Notes: generated by a model not told the origin, from the sequence alone. Positions 1 to 6,079 are shown, numbered from the stretch's first letter. The stretch: 31,651 bases of DNA from Salinivirga sp035268865 (GCF_035268865.1 NZ_DATFKB010000224.1:1-31651), one strand, 5' to 3'. Program-made: numbers and translations.

Positions 1-118
1 AAACTATAGACTAATATTTGAGCCAAATCATGATCCGGTACCGTTAAAAGATGACAATAGCATTGATACGGTAAAAATTACGGCTATTGAGATGTTAAAA
101 AAGGAGGACTATCATTAG
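1..118 (+). CDS. HigB-like (RelE/ParE superfamily) toxin, C-terminal end, cut by the window edge
   Basis: An open frame enters from the left edge (codons from position 2) and stops at the TAG at 116-118. The visible 38 residues include FEPNHDPVP and the ending KKEDYH, which match the usual tail of HigB/killer-type mRNA-interferase toxins in which a conserved F-EP-HDP motif is followed by a short helix ending EDYH. Family knowledge: these toxins cleave mRNA at the ribosome and are neutralised by an adjacent HTH antitoxin. The next gene starts 33 bp downstream on the same strand and is an HTH antitoxin-type protein, so the toxin-first order of higBA modules is kept. Catalytic residues and start lie outside the window, so activity cannot be judged. 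Confidence 0.7.
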   Translation, partial: NYRLIFEPNHDPVPLKDDNSIDTVKITAIEMLKKEDYH

Positions 119-151
119 CATCAAAACAGGAAACAATTAAAATCAGTAAAC

Positions 152-1243
152 ATGGGCAATGATATACGTATCGAAAAAGAATTACTATCACCACCAGGCG
201 ATACGATACAGGAAACACTTGAGACAATTAGAATGTCGCAGGCTGAGTTGGCAGAAAGAATGGCTTATCCGAAAGAGAAGTTAAATGACCTGATTAAAGG
301 TCGGGAACCTTTAACCCGGAAAAATGCATTAAAACTTGAACGTGTTCTGAGTATTCCGGTAAGTTTTTGGATGAACCGTGAAAACGATTACAGAGAAGAA
401 CTTATGCGGGTTGAGGAACTCGAAAAAGCTGAAAGGAATAAAGAATGGGTAAAAAAGTTCCCTTTGAGCAAAATGAAAAAAATAGAAATATTATCTGACA
501 CAAGGGATTATGCGATGTTGTATACGGAAGTGTTACAATTTTTTTCAGTTGGCTCTCCAAAGGCCTGGGAAGAAATATACCTAAATGAAGAAGTTTCAGC
601 AGCATTCAAAATTTCATTGGCACACACACAAAGCCCACATGCTTTATCTGTATGGCTCAGGATGGGAGAGCTAAAAAGCAAGGAGATGAATCTCCCTTCC
701 TATGATGAAACCTTGTTTAAGAAGGTGTTGGAAGAGGTAAAGTTGATCGTAAAAGAACAACCGGATGATTTCGCACAACAATTACAAAACAACTGCGCAT
801 CTGCAGGTGTAGCTGTTTTATATACCAAAGGATTACCCAAAGCACCCATTAGCGGAGCCACATGGTGGAAGGGTGGCAATCCAATTATTCAACTATCTGG
901 GCGATATAAAACCAACGATCAATTTTGGTTTGCCTTTTTTCATGAAGCCGCGCATATATTAAAACATGGAAAACGTGCTGTGTTTTTGGAGAATGTGAAA
1001 GGTACGCCGAGTGATACAGAGAAAGAAAAAGAAGCCGATCAGTATGCCCAAAAAATGCTTTTTCCACCTAATGCATTACGATTTATCAGCAGAATCAGTC
1101 CAATAACAGAAGCCGTTATTTTCGATTTCGCTAAAAAGTATGACACACATCCGGGAATAATTGTGGGGCAATTGCAGCATGAAGGAATTATCAGCTTTAA
1201 GCAATTAAACCAACTAAAAATTAAGTTTGATGGATTAACTTGA
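152..1243 (+). CDS. HigA-type XRE antitoxin fused to an ImmA/IrrE zinc metallopeptidase domain
   Basis: The 363-residue protein has two modules. Residues ~14-80 are a HigA-like helix-turn-helix (MSQAELAERMAYPKEKLNDL, then an invariant-looking SIPVSFWMN segment) expected to bind toxin and operator DNA. Residues ~210-330 are an ImmA/IrrE (COG2856) peptidase: HEAAH at 264-268 supplies two zinc-binding histidines and the catalytic Glu265, and the downstream EADQYA (Glu294) is the likely third ligand. ImmA peptidases cleave HTH repressors, so this fusion may control its own antitoxin level; that is an inference. Start: the ATG at 152 is 33 bp after the toxin stop and leaves a complete HTH. The gene converges on the RES gene with a 54-bp gap. 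All peptidase residues are intact, so it looks functional. Confidence 0.88.
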   Translation: MGNDIRIEKELLSPPGDTIQETLETIRMSQAELAERMAYPKEKLNDLIKGREPLTRKNALKLERVLSIPVSFWMNRENDYREELMRVEELEKAERNKEWVKKFPLSKMKKIEILSDTRDYAMLYTEVLQFFSVGSPKAWEEIYLNEEVSAAFKISLAHTQSPHALSVWLRMGELKSKEMNLPSYDETLFKKVLEEVKLIVKEQPDDFAQQLQNNCASAGVAVLYTKGLPKAPISGATWWKGGNPIIQLSGRYKTNDQFWFAFFHEAAHILKHGKRAVFLENVKGTPSDTEKEKEADQYAQKMLFPPNALRFISRISPITEAVIFDFAKKYDTHPGIIVGQLQHEGIISFKQLNQLKIKFDGLT

Positions 1244-1297
1244 ATGCTTTGAGGGATTTAATCATTGTTTTCACATTAATATAAATCCAATAGAAAG

Positions 1298-2416
1298 TTA
1301 TTCTAATTTTTTCGCTGTTTTTTTGATAAGTTGTTCTTCCAGTTCTCCAAATATTGAATTCCAATACACTGTTTTTGATTTACCAACCATTAATATTCTT
1401 TTACTGCATTGCATTGAATAGTTAATAATATGATCTTTTGAACACTGACGAACCTTTAACTTCTTTCTGAGGTCAATTTTGTTATTAAAATGAATTGGTT
1501 CTGTTACTTTTATTTTGGATTTAAGATCTGAACAAAGCCCTTTATCAGAAATATTTTTAACAGGAAAAGCATAATTAATATGGTCTTCAAATGAGTTAAA
1601 AAAAGAGTTTTCAATTTTCGTTGAATTGTACTTAATACCATCTATATGCTCATTATTTAATCTAACCCATTGCATAAGATGTTGTGGTATAATGTATTCA
1701 GGCTTAAACTCGAAATGGGTTTTAGTTTTAATATAGCATAAGGCTTTAAGGGGCCAGGAGACGATATGGTTGTTTATTATTTGGGAGGTTTTATTTTGCA
1801 GATTTGCCTCTTGTAATTCTATGTAAAAATTTCCCATATGCTTAGATAGAATTGAAATATCTACAATATTTAGAAGAGAATCTTGAATTTCAAATCTTGA
1901 AACAGAAAAACCTTTTCTAATACGAGTTAATTCTTCCCAACAAGTATATATTGAATCACCTAAATATAAACATGGAAACCCTGGAATACTAAATCTATAA
2001 GATTTGGACATTTCTCTTTGATGGAAGGGTATGTGAAACATACCAGCTGCATTTATTTTTAGAGAGTTCTTATTAGGCCTAATTTTATAAAGGTTGATTA
2101 TTCCCATATGCTTGGCTCCATCTTCCTTTGGTATCCAGAGAAACTTTTTAATCTCTTCAATCCCTTGCGAGAACAAATCAAATGATTTTGAAATATATCC
2201 ATTATAGTATTCTTCAATTGACTTTACAAGCTTACCGCACAAGAAATCTATTGAATTCCAATTCTTCTCAATAAATATATTTTCTTCTCTATCAAATTGT
2301 TTAATGATGTTCAAATAATCATTTATAACAGTTGTGGCGAATTCAACAAAATTGTCATTTGTCCTAATTTTTGGAAGAGATAGTTCGTCTGAGTTTAAGA
2401 TTTCTTGGTTTGTCAT
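1298..2416 (-). CDS. RES-domain protein, predicted NAD+ phosphorylase/glycohydrolase-like
   Basis: The 372-residue protein has a helical N-terminal region (~1-100) like the N-terminal extensions found on longer RES proteins, followed by a RES domain. Recognisable blocks are YKIRPN (~110-115), YRFSIPGFPCLYLGDSIY with Arg141, CWEEL (Glu161/162), EYIIPQHLMQWVR (~240-252) and DGIKYNS ending at Ser265, which fit the Arg-Glu-Ser triad that names the family. Characterised RES toxins (for example in Xre-RES modules) deplete NAD+ on an ADP-ribosyltransferase-like fold. No Xre/DUF2384 antitoxin lies beside it; its neighbour is a HigBA-type module on the opposite strand. It is very AT-rich and sits in an accessory stretch. 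A role as a standalone defence or abortive-infection effector is possible but not shown. Confidence 0.75.
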   Translation of the reverse strand: MTNQEILNSDELSLPKIRTNDNFVEFATTVINDYLNIIKQFDREENIFIEKNWNSIDFLCGKLVKSIEEYYNGYISKSFDLFSQGIEEIKKFLWIPKEDGAKHMGIINLYKIRPNKNSLKINAAGMFHIPFHQREMSKSYRFSIPGFPCLYLGDSIYTCWEELTRIRKGFSVSRFEIQDSLLNIVDISILSKHMGNFYIELQEANLQNKTSQIINNHIVSWPLKALCYIKTKTHFEFKPEYIIPQHLMQWVRLNNEHIDGIKYNSTKIENSFFNSFEDHINYAFPVKNISDKGLCSDLKSKIKVTEPIHFNNKIDLRKKLKVRQCSKDHIINYSMQCSKRILMVGKSKTVYWNSIFGELEEQLIKKTAKKLE

Positions 2417-2577
2417 GCTTTACATTGATTTAATGAAATTTCTGTAACACATTTTAAACTAAGTTAGCTTAATTGTTATAGATATTCAAAATCAATCACC
2501 AAAATATAGGAAAGTTATTACTTTTAGGTAAGAGGGATGTGTATTAATGTGCAAGCGTGTACTTTTGTGTTACCCAA

Positions 2578-2614
2578 AGAAAAAACCCTTACAACTTAAT
2601 TGCTGTAAGGGTTT
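2578..2614 (-). terminator. Terminator behind a tRNA remnant
   Basis: On the minus strand AAACCCTTACA pairs with TGTAAGGGTTT across a 10-base loop and is followed by a run of T. It lies just downstream of the tRNA 3'-end fragment at 2627-2645, as expected for a former tRNA transcript. Confidence 0.75.
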
Positions 2615-2626
2615 GATCTATAATTG

Positions 2627-2747
2627 TGCGCCCAGCCGGGCTCGAATCCCGTAAACCTTAAAACCTATGGTTTTTATTTAGGTTTAGGCGGATGCACGAA
2701 AAAAGATGAAAACGCAGATTTCTGGTTTTACGGCACCAGGGACCACC
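2627..2747 (-). pseudogene. tRNA(CAU) 3' half remnant, split by a double-hairpin element
   Basis: On the minus strand GGTGGTCCCTGGT (2747-2735) and TCGAGCCCGG plus a degenerate acceptor end (2645-2627) match the anticodon-stem exit, variable loop, T-arm and acceptor end of the intact tRNA at 6006-6079. They are separated by the 89-bp element at 2646-2734. The anticodon and 5' half are absent, so no tRNA can be made. The same junction recurs at 5843-5963. Confidence 0.8.
2646..2734 (-). repeat. Double-hairpin element, copy A (decayed)
   Basis: This 89-bp unit lies between the two halves of a tRNA T-loop. On the minus strand it starts GCCGTAAAAC and ends GGTTTACGGGAT. The GGTTTACGGGAT-side hairpin (plus strand GTAAACCTT with AAGG-like partner around 2650-2686) is intact, while the other arm has lost pairing (plus strand near 2696-2716) compared with copy B at 5862-5950. 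Length and junctions are identical to copy B, so the two copies share descent. Confidence 0.75.
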
Positions 2748-2752
2748 GGGCA

Positions 2753-2787
2753 TAAAAAAAGGCCGTCAAAATGAATTGACGACCTTG
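2753..2787 (-). terminator. Terminator behind a second tRNA 3'-end fragment
   Basis: AAGGCCGTCAA (2759-2769) pairs with TTGACGACCTT (2776-2786) with one mismatch; the minus strand then runs into a stretch of T (A-run at 2754-2760). It is nearly identical to the terminator of the intact tRNA at 5969-6004, so this block was copied from that locus or the reverse. Confidence 0.8.
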
Positions 2788-2801
2788 TGGGCCCACCCGG
2801 G
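2788..2801 (-). repeat. tRNA 3'-end fragment (possible left attachment scar)
   Basis: The fourteen bases match the last T-stem and acceptor residues of the tRNA at 6006-6079 (CCCGGGTGGGCCCA on the minus strand) and then similarity breaks off. With the intact tRNA ~3.2 kb away in the same orientation, it is a candidate left boundary of an inserted segment. Confidence 0.6.
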
Positions 2802-3011
2802 GCGCGGTGTAGTCTGTTATTAAGGCATAATTTGTCTGCATTTTCTTTTTTTATATGATGATAACTTTATTTCAATTATCAGAAAATGAAAATAATAAAA
2901 CACAACCAGGTAACTGATGAATCTAAATTAAGATGAATTGAAGTTAATCCTTTTGTTGTTTAATCTAAAAAAAGCTGGTTCATTGTTTTCCGAATACTTT
3001 ATATTATAATA

Positions 3012-3101
3012 GATAAGGCCGGCAAAATACTTCATATAATCCAGGAAGCCTACAACGATCTGTCAGAGCAAAATCTCCTGTTTGAAAAAAAAGAACACTA
3101 A
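3012..3101 (+). pseudogene. Short coding-looking remnant
   Basis: A frame reading DKAGKILHIIQEAYNDLSEQ and ending FEKKEH before a TAA at 3099-3101 has the amphipathic look of a real C-terminal helix, unlike the surrounding AT-rich sequence. It has no start codon: an in-frame TAA lies about 15 codons upstream of the helix. It may be the tail of a deleted gene. I do not recognise the family. Confidence 0.3.
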
Positions 3102-3153
3102 AATGATTAATTGATAATTGCGAGGGTTCTTTTGTGTAATTAACTATAAACAC

Positions 3154-3225
3154 ATAATGCGATAACATAAAAATGCAATCGGATTATCGGTCAATGCATT
3201 CGTAGAATCGTTAATCCAGGAATAA
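3154..3225 (+). repeat. ~72-bp direct repeat, left copy
   Basis: This stretch aligns with 5070-5140 in the same orientation, with shared blocks AACATAAAA, ATCGGATTATCGGTCAA and GTAGAATCGTTAAT. It lies ~80 bp before the nucleotidyltransferase gene. The first half can fold (ATAATGCGA against TCGGATTAT, one mismatch). Its presence over the first possible ATG (3225) argues for the downstream start at 3306. Confidence 0.85.
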
Positions 3226-3291
3226 TGAACTTTCCGGGTTATGTGAAATTCTCAGGAAATCGAATTATATTTATCATTAAAACCAATTATT

Positions 3292-3299
3292 TATATTTG
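3292..3299 (+). promoter_or_regulatory. Candidate Bacteroidetes -7 box
   Basis: TATATTTG is a perfect TAnnTTTG match but ends only 6 bp before the chosen ATG at 3306, which would give an almost leaderless transcript. No good TTTG -33 box is seen at the usual spacing, so confidence is low. Confidence 0.3.
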
Positions 3300-3305
3300 A
3301 TATAC

Positions 3306-4136
3306 ATGGATTTACAATCAATAAAACCACTACAGGAAAGAGCAAAAGAGTTACAATGCCTATATGAAGTAGAAAACATATTAAAACAAAATAAGACGAA
3401 CTACACTGAAGCATTTAACGAAATTGTTCGAGTCATCCCACATGGGTGGCAATTTCCTGAATCTTGTCATGCAGTTATTTGTTATGAGGATAAAAAATAT
3501 TTTTTTAAAGAATCTGAAGAAACAGATACAAATCAATCTGCAGAGTTAATCGTTGATAATAGTCTTAAAGGAAGAATTATCGTTTTCTATAAAAATTTAT
3601 CAAACAGAAATAATGCGTTTTTACCCGAAGAAAAGAAACTTTTAAATACTATAGCAAATCAAATTAGCCAATTTATTTTTTACGATAAATTAGAGAAAAC
3701 CATAGATCTATTATCAGAAGAAGTTGAAAGTAAAGGTAAGCGAAACTTACTTGATAATAACAAAGATGAATTTTGGAGGTGGCGCTTTAAAATGGCACAA
3801 AAAATAGTCGACACTACTGATTTTGAATATTACGGAATTCGTGCTATTTATCTTATAGGTAGCACAAAAGAAGCTACTGCCGGTCCTGCAAGTGATATTG
3901 ATCTTTTGGTTCATTTCACGGGGGATGAATTGCAAGAAAAACTATTAAAAGCATGGATAAAAGGATGGAGTTTTGCTTTAAATGAGCATAATTATGAGAA
4001 AACAGGATATGAGGATGAAAATGGTCTTATTGATTTGCATATAATTACAGACGATGATATTAAGAATAAAACAAGCTTTGCTGTATTGATTGGAAACATC
4101 CATAATCCTGCCCGCTTACTAAAGAAAAATGAATAG
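3306..4136 (+). CDS. GAF-domain / nucleotidyltransferase fusion protein
   Basis: The 276-residue protein starts at ATG 3306. A 27-codon upstream extension to 3225 runs into a repeat and is AT-rich and unconserved-looking, so I reject it. Residues ~5-125 form a GAF-like sensor (LQERAKELQCLYEVENIL, then IPHGWQFPE, LKGRIIVFY, FLPEEKKLLNTIANQI). Residues ~165-276 are a pol-beta-superfamily nucleotidyltransferase: GS at 185-186, DID with Asp197 and Asp199, and a third acidic residue in LIDLHI (Asp243), so the metal-binding triad is complete. The substrate is unknown. Its stop is 3 bp before the phosphoesterase start, implying a translationally linked pair, possibly transfer and removal of a nucleotide on one target; that pairing is inference. 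Confidence 0.8.
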   Translation: MDLQSIKPLQERAKELQCLYEVENILKQNKTNYTEAFNEIVRVIPHGWQFPESCHAVICYEDKKYFFKESEETDTNQSAELIVDNSLKGRIIVFYKNLSNRNNAFLPEEKKLLNTIANQISQFIFYDKLEKTIDLLSEEVESKGKRNLLDNNKDEFWRWRFKMAQKIVDTTDFEYYGIRAIYLIGSTKEATAGPASDIDLLVHFTGDELQEKLLKAWIKGWSFALNEHNYEKTGYEDENGLIDLHIITDDDIKNKTSFAVLIGNIHNPARLLKKNE

Positions 4137-4139
4137 TTT

Positions 4140-4988
4140 ATGAAATGTTTTTTTGTTTCGGATTTGCATGGAAAAATAGATAGATATGAAAAATTGATAG
4201 AGCGTATCAAGATAGAGCGACCAGCATTATTATTTGTTGGAGGAGATATTTTACCAAATTTTAATTCTTTAATAAAGAATGAGTATGATGATTTTATTCT
4301 CGATTATTTAATTCCAAAATTTAAAGAGCTTAAAATAGAACTTAAAAAGTATTATCCTAAAATGTATATAATTTTTGGCAATGATGACCCAAAAGAAGAA
4401 GAAGAAAAACTTTTGAAGGGCGAAAAGTTTGGTATTTGGGAATATCTTCATAACAAAAAGACTGTTTTTAATGGATATGCTTTTTACGGTTATGCAAATG
4501 TTCCACCAACGCCTTTTTTATTAAAAGACTGGGAAAGATACGATGTGTCACGATATGTCGATCCGGGGTGTGTGGGTCCTACAGAAGGAGCAAGATCAGT
4601 AAACGAAACGGAAGACATAAAATTTGCAACTATTGCCAAAGACCTGGCTTTACTGGTAGGTGAAGACAAGCTGGATAAGGCCGTGTTTTTATTTCACTCA
4701 CCTCCCTATAAATCAAACCTTGATAGAGCTGCATTAGATGATGTGTTCATTGATCATGTGCCAGCGGATGTACATGTGGGCAGTATCGCCATTCAACGAT
4801 TTATTAAAGAGAAACAACCATTGCTAACCCTGCATGGGCATATTCACGAATCTTCCCGAATAACAGGTAGCTGGAAAGATGAAATAGATAAAACATTGAT
4901 GTTCTCAGCAGCTATAGAACCACCAGAATTAGCAATTGTTGTATTTGATCTCGAACATCTTGATTTAGCTGCCAGGCTAATAACTTAA
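4140..4988 (+). CDS. Calcineurin-like metallophosphoesterase (Icc-related)
   Basis: The 282 residues carry the full metallophosphoesterase signature: SDLHG with Asp8 and His10, GGD with Asp36, GND with Asn81, FLFHSPPY with His186, and LHGHIH with His234 and His236. GND followed by Asp, where GNH(D/E) is usual, fits the Icc-like predicted phosphoesterases (COG2129 type) more than 3',5'-cAMP phosphodiesterase CpdA; I cannot name the substrate. Start ATG 4140 lies three bases after the stop of the nucleotidyltransferase gene, so both are one transcript. Downstream, 80 bp after the stop, comes the right copy of the direct repeat. No signal peptide or membrane segment is present, so it is cytoplasmic. 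Confidence 0.85.
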   Translation: MKCFFVSDLHGKIDRYEKLIERIKIERPALLFVGGDILPNFNSLIKNEYDDFILDYLIPKFKELKIELKKYYPKMYIIFGNDDPKEEEEKLLKGEKFGIWEYLHNKKTVFNGYAFYGYANVPPTPFLLKDWERYDVSRYVDPGCVGPTEGARSVNETEDIKFATIAKDLALLVGEDKLDKAVFLFHSPPYKSNLDRAALDDVFIDHVPADVHVGSIAIQRFIKEKQPLLTLHGHIHESSRITGSWKDEIDKTLMFSAAIEPPELAIVVFDLEHLDLAARLIT

Positions 4989-5069
4989 CTCAGGATAATT
5001 ACAGTGGCACTAACTGAAACCGATTGGTTAATGAAAGACTTAGATAAAATTGAGTTTGAATAAAAAAGA

Positions 5070-5140
5070 ATAATCCGACAACATAAAATGCCATCGGATT
5101 ATCGGTCAACGAATCTGTAGAATCGTTAATACAAAAATAA
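5070..5140 (+). repeat. ~72-bp direct repeat, right copy
   Basis: It matches 3154-3225. In this copy ATAATCCGA and TCGGATTAT pair perfectly over 9 bp around a 15-base loop. Together the copies bracket only the nucleotidyltransferase-phosphoesterase pair, at about 80 bp on either side. Confidence 0.85.
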
Positions 5141-5181
5141 GAAATTTTCATACACAAACTAAGCCCACAAAGGACGGCTTT

Positions 5182-5216
5182 GCGGAGCGGTGGAATGCCG
5201 AAATGCACCCCTCCGC
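5182..5216. repeat. GC-rich hairpin of unknown role
   Basis: GCGGAGCGGTG pairs with CACCCCTCCGC with one mismatch around a 13-base loop, in otherwise AT-rich sequence. No T-run follows on either strand, so it is not an obvious terminator. It could be a palindromic repeat or a recombination site. Confidence 0.5.
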
Positions 5217-5364
5217 ATTGCAAATGTAAATGGCAGAAAAAAAAGAAATTAAAAAAAGGCACACTTAATTGCTTGGCTATCATTTTTTAATGCCTTTCCC
5301 GTAATTTCCAAAAAGGAAAAGATAAAAATCAAACAGAGCTGATAATTAAGAATGCCCAAAAACC

Positions 5365-5412
5365 AAAACACCCACAGAGAAAAGAACCTTAAAATGATTC
5401 ATCCCTGTGGGT
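5365..5412 (-). terminator. Terminator of the integrase relic
   Basis: On the minus strand ACCCACAGGG and CTCTGTGGGT pair across a long loop and are followed by GTTTTGGTTTTTG. It begins about 20 bp after the stop codon of the recombinase relic. Confidence 0.6.
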
Positions 5413-5429
5413 ATTTCTTTGAAGATAGT

Positions 5430-5612
5430 TCATCCGGTAATTTTCTCACAATATTTTTCCAGTTTTTCAAACGCATTGATCTTATTTTCAGGCAATACTA
5501 TGGCATAAATCATCGTGGTTTTTACATTCTCATGTCCGAGAAGCTTACTCACTGTTTCGATGGGTGTGCCAGAATCGAGTAAAAGAGTTTCATAAGAATG
5601 AGGTATTGATTG
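5430..5612 (-). pseudogene. Tyrosine recombinase (phage-type integrase), C-terminal relic
   Basis: Minus-strand translation gives QSIPHSYETLLLDSG, then ETVSKLLGHENVKTTMIYA and about 20 more residues ending in TG before the TGA at 5432-5430. This is the end of a tyrosine recombinase catalytic domain: the LLGH histidine and the nucleophilic Tyr in TTMIYA are both present, and HSYET replaces the usual RH(T/S)FAT box, so its arginine is lost or diverged. An in-frame stop lies directly upstream of the Gln (5615-5613) and the rest of the gene is gone. Such integrases use tRNA 3' ends as attachment sites, and an intact tRNA plus several fragments lie within 600 bp, so it is probably the relic of the element that entered here. 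Confidence 0.8.
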
Positions 5613-5699
5613 CTAAGGAATTCAAAAATAATTTATGCTGACAGGCTATTTTAGTAGCATAATTTTTTCCAATTATCTCCCAATTTGTTTGTATAATTG

Positions 5700-5732
5700 A
5701 AAAAGCCTTACAAAACGAATCTTGTAAGGCTA
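5700..5732 (-). terminator. Terminator behind a tRNA 3'-end fragment
   Basis: On the minus strand AGCCTTACAA and TTGTAAGGCT pair around an 8-base loop and run into TTTTT. It lies 13 bp after the tRNA 3'-end fragment at 5745-5758. Confidence 0.8.
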
Positions 5733-5744
5733 TGATTTTCAACA

Positions 5745-5758
5745 GGGCCCACCCGGGC
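5745..5758 (-). repeat. tRNA 3'-end fragment followed upstream by a simple hairpin
   Basis: GCCCGGGTGGGCCC on the minus strand matches the T-stem and acceptor end of the intact tRNA. On its 5' side a short perfect hairpin (ATCCCGAT-GAA-ATCGGGA, about 5760-5776) replaces the rest of the tRNA, again joined at the T-arm. Confidence 0.65.
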
Positions 5759-5803
5759 TTCCCGATTTCATCGGGATAAACTTCTCGCCCGAGTTTTGCA
5801 AAT

Positions 5804-5835
5804 AAAAAAAAGGAGACACTTTTCAGTATCTCCTT
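5804..5835 (-). terminator. Terminator behind the split tRNA remnant
   Basis: AAGGAGACACT (5810-5820) pairs with AGTATCTCCTT (5825-5835) with a wobble; the minus strand continues into at least eight T. It follows the tRNA 3' end at 5843-5850 by about 8 bp. Confidence 0.8.
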
Positions 5836-5842
5836 CCAATTG

Positions 5843-5963
5843 TGGGCCCACCCGGGCTCGAATCCCGTAAACCTAAAAACCTATGGTTTTTATATAGGTT
5901 TACGCGGATGCACGTAAAACGAAGAAATCGCAGATTTCTGGTTTTACGGCACCAGGGACCACC
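5843..5963 (-). pseudogene. tRNA(CAU) 3' half remnant, split in the T-loop by a double-hairpin element
   Basis: On the minus strand GGTGGTCCCTGGT (5963-5951) and TCGAGCCCGGGTGGGCCCA (5861-5843) are identical to the corresponding parts of the intact tRNA at 6006-6079. They are interrupted by 89 bp at 5862-5950. The 5' half with the anticodon is missing. The fragment follows directly after the terminator of the intact tRNA, as in a tandem array. Confidence 0.85.
5862..5950 (-). repeat. Double-hairpin element, copy B (best preserved)
   Basis: It is an 89-bp insertion in a tRNA T-loop at CTGGT^TCGAG. On the plus strand hairpin 1 pairs GTAAACCTA with TAGGTTTAC and carries an inner AAACC/GGTTT stem. 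Hairpin 2 pairs CGTAAAAC with GTTTTACG around GAAATC-GCA-GATTTC. The linker between them is CGCGGATGCACG-like. The ends read ATCCCG and CGGC. The linker and ends are shared with copy C, while the stems differ in sequence, so selection or origin is at the level of structure plus fixed linkers. Confidence 0.85.
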
Positions 5964-5968
5964 GGGCA

Positions 5969-6004
5969 TAAAAAAAAGGCCGTCAAAATTAATTGACGAC
6001 CTTT
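5969..6004 (-). terminator. Terminator of the intact tRNA(CAU) gene
   Basis: AAAGGCCGTCAA (5975-5986) pairs with TTGACGACCTTT (5993-6004) with one mismatch; the minus strand continues into a run of nine T. It begins one base after the tRNA 3' end. Confidence 0.85.
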
Positions 6005-6005
6005 G

Positions 6006-6079
6006 TGGGCCCACCCGGGCTCGAACCAGGGACCACCTGATTATGAGTCAGGTGCTCTAACCAACTGAGCTATAGGCCC
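6006..6079 (-). tRNA. tRNA with anticodon CAU (elongator Met or lysidine-type Ile2)
   Basis: The 74-nt gene folds as a complete cloverleaf on the minus strand: acceptor GGGCCTA against TGGGCCC, D-arm GCTC/GAGC, anticodon stem CCTGA/TCAGG with loop CTCATAA, T-stem CCTGG/CCGGG with loop TTCGAGC, and discriminator A. The last bases of CCA are not encoded. CAU can be elongator Met or, after TilS modification, Ile for AUA codons; sequence alone does not settle this. It is the only intact copy among several broken ones here, so it probably carries the function. Upstream, AAATATTATT is duplicated in front of the 5' fragment at 6221-6240. Confidence 0.95.

Larger units (their letters stand above)
2417..3305. 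other. Gene-poor accessory stretch with tRNA debris, terminators and repeats
   Basis: There is no convincing complete gene across about 890 bp. From left to right it holds the AT-rich upstream region of the RES gene, two terminator-like hairpins, two tRNA 3'-end fragments, a decayed double-hairpin element, a short coding-looking remnant, a hairpin with a T-rich side near 3088-3140, and the left copy of the ~72-bp repeat that also follows the phosphoesterase gene. It reads as a junction zone of repeated integration and deletion rather than as a regulatory region of one gene. Confidence 0.7.

Noticed and set aside
5352..5582. Plus-strand open frame of 76 codons
   Set aside because: It is the complement of the integrase relic and its terminator; only the minus-strand reading gives a recognisable protein family.
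5745..6020. A cluster of several functional tRNA genes
   Set aside because: Only 6006-6079 folds completely; the other copies lack the anticodon arm or 5' half.
5823..6060. Open frames on both strands across the element B and tRNA region
   Set aside because: They are created by palindromic hairpins and tRNA sequence; the translations mirror each other and have no ribosome-binding context.
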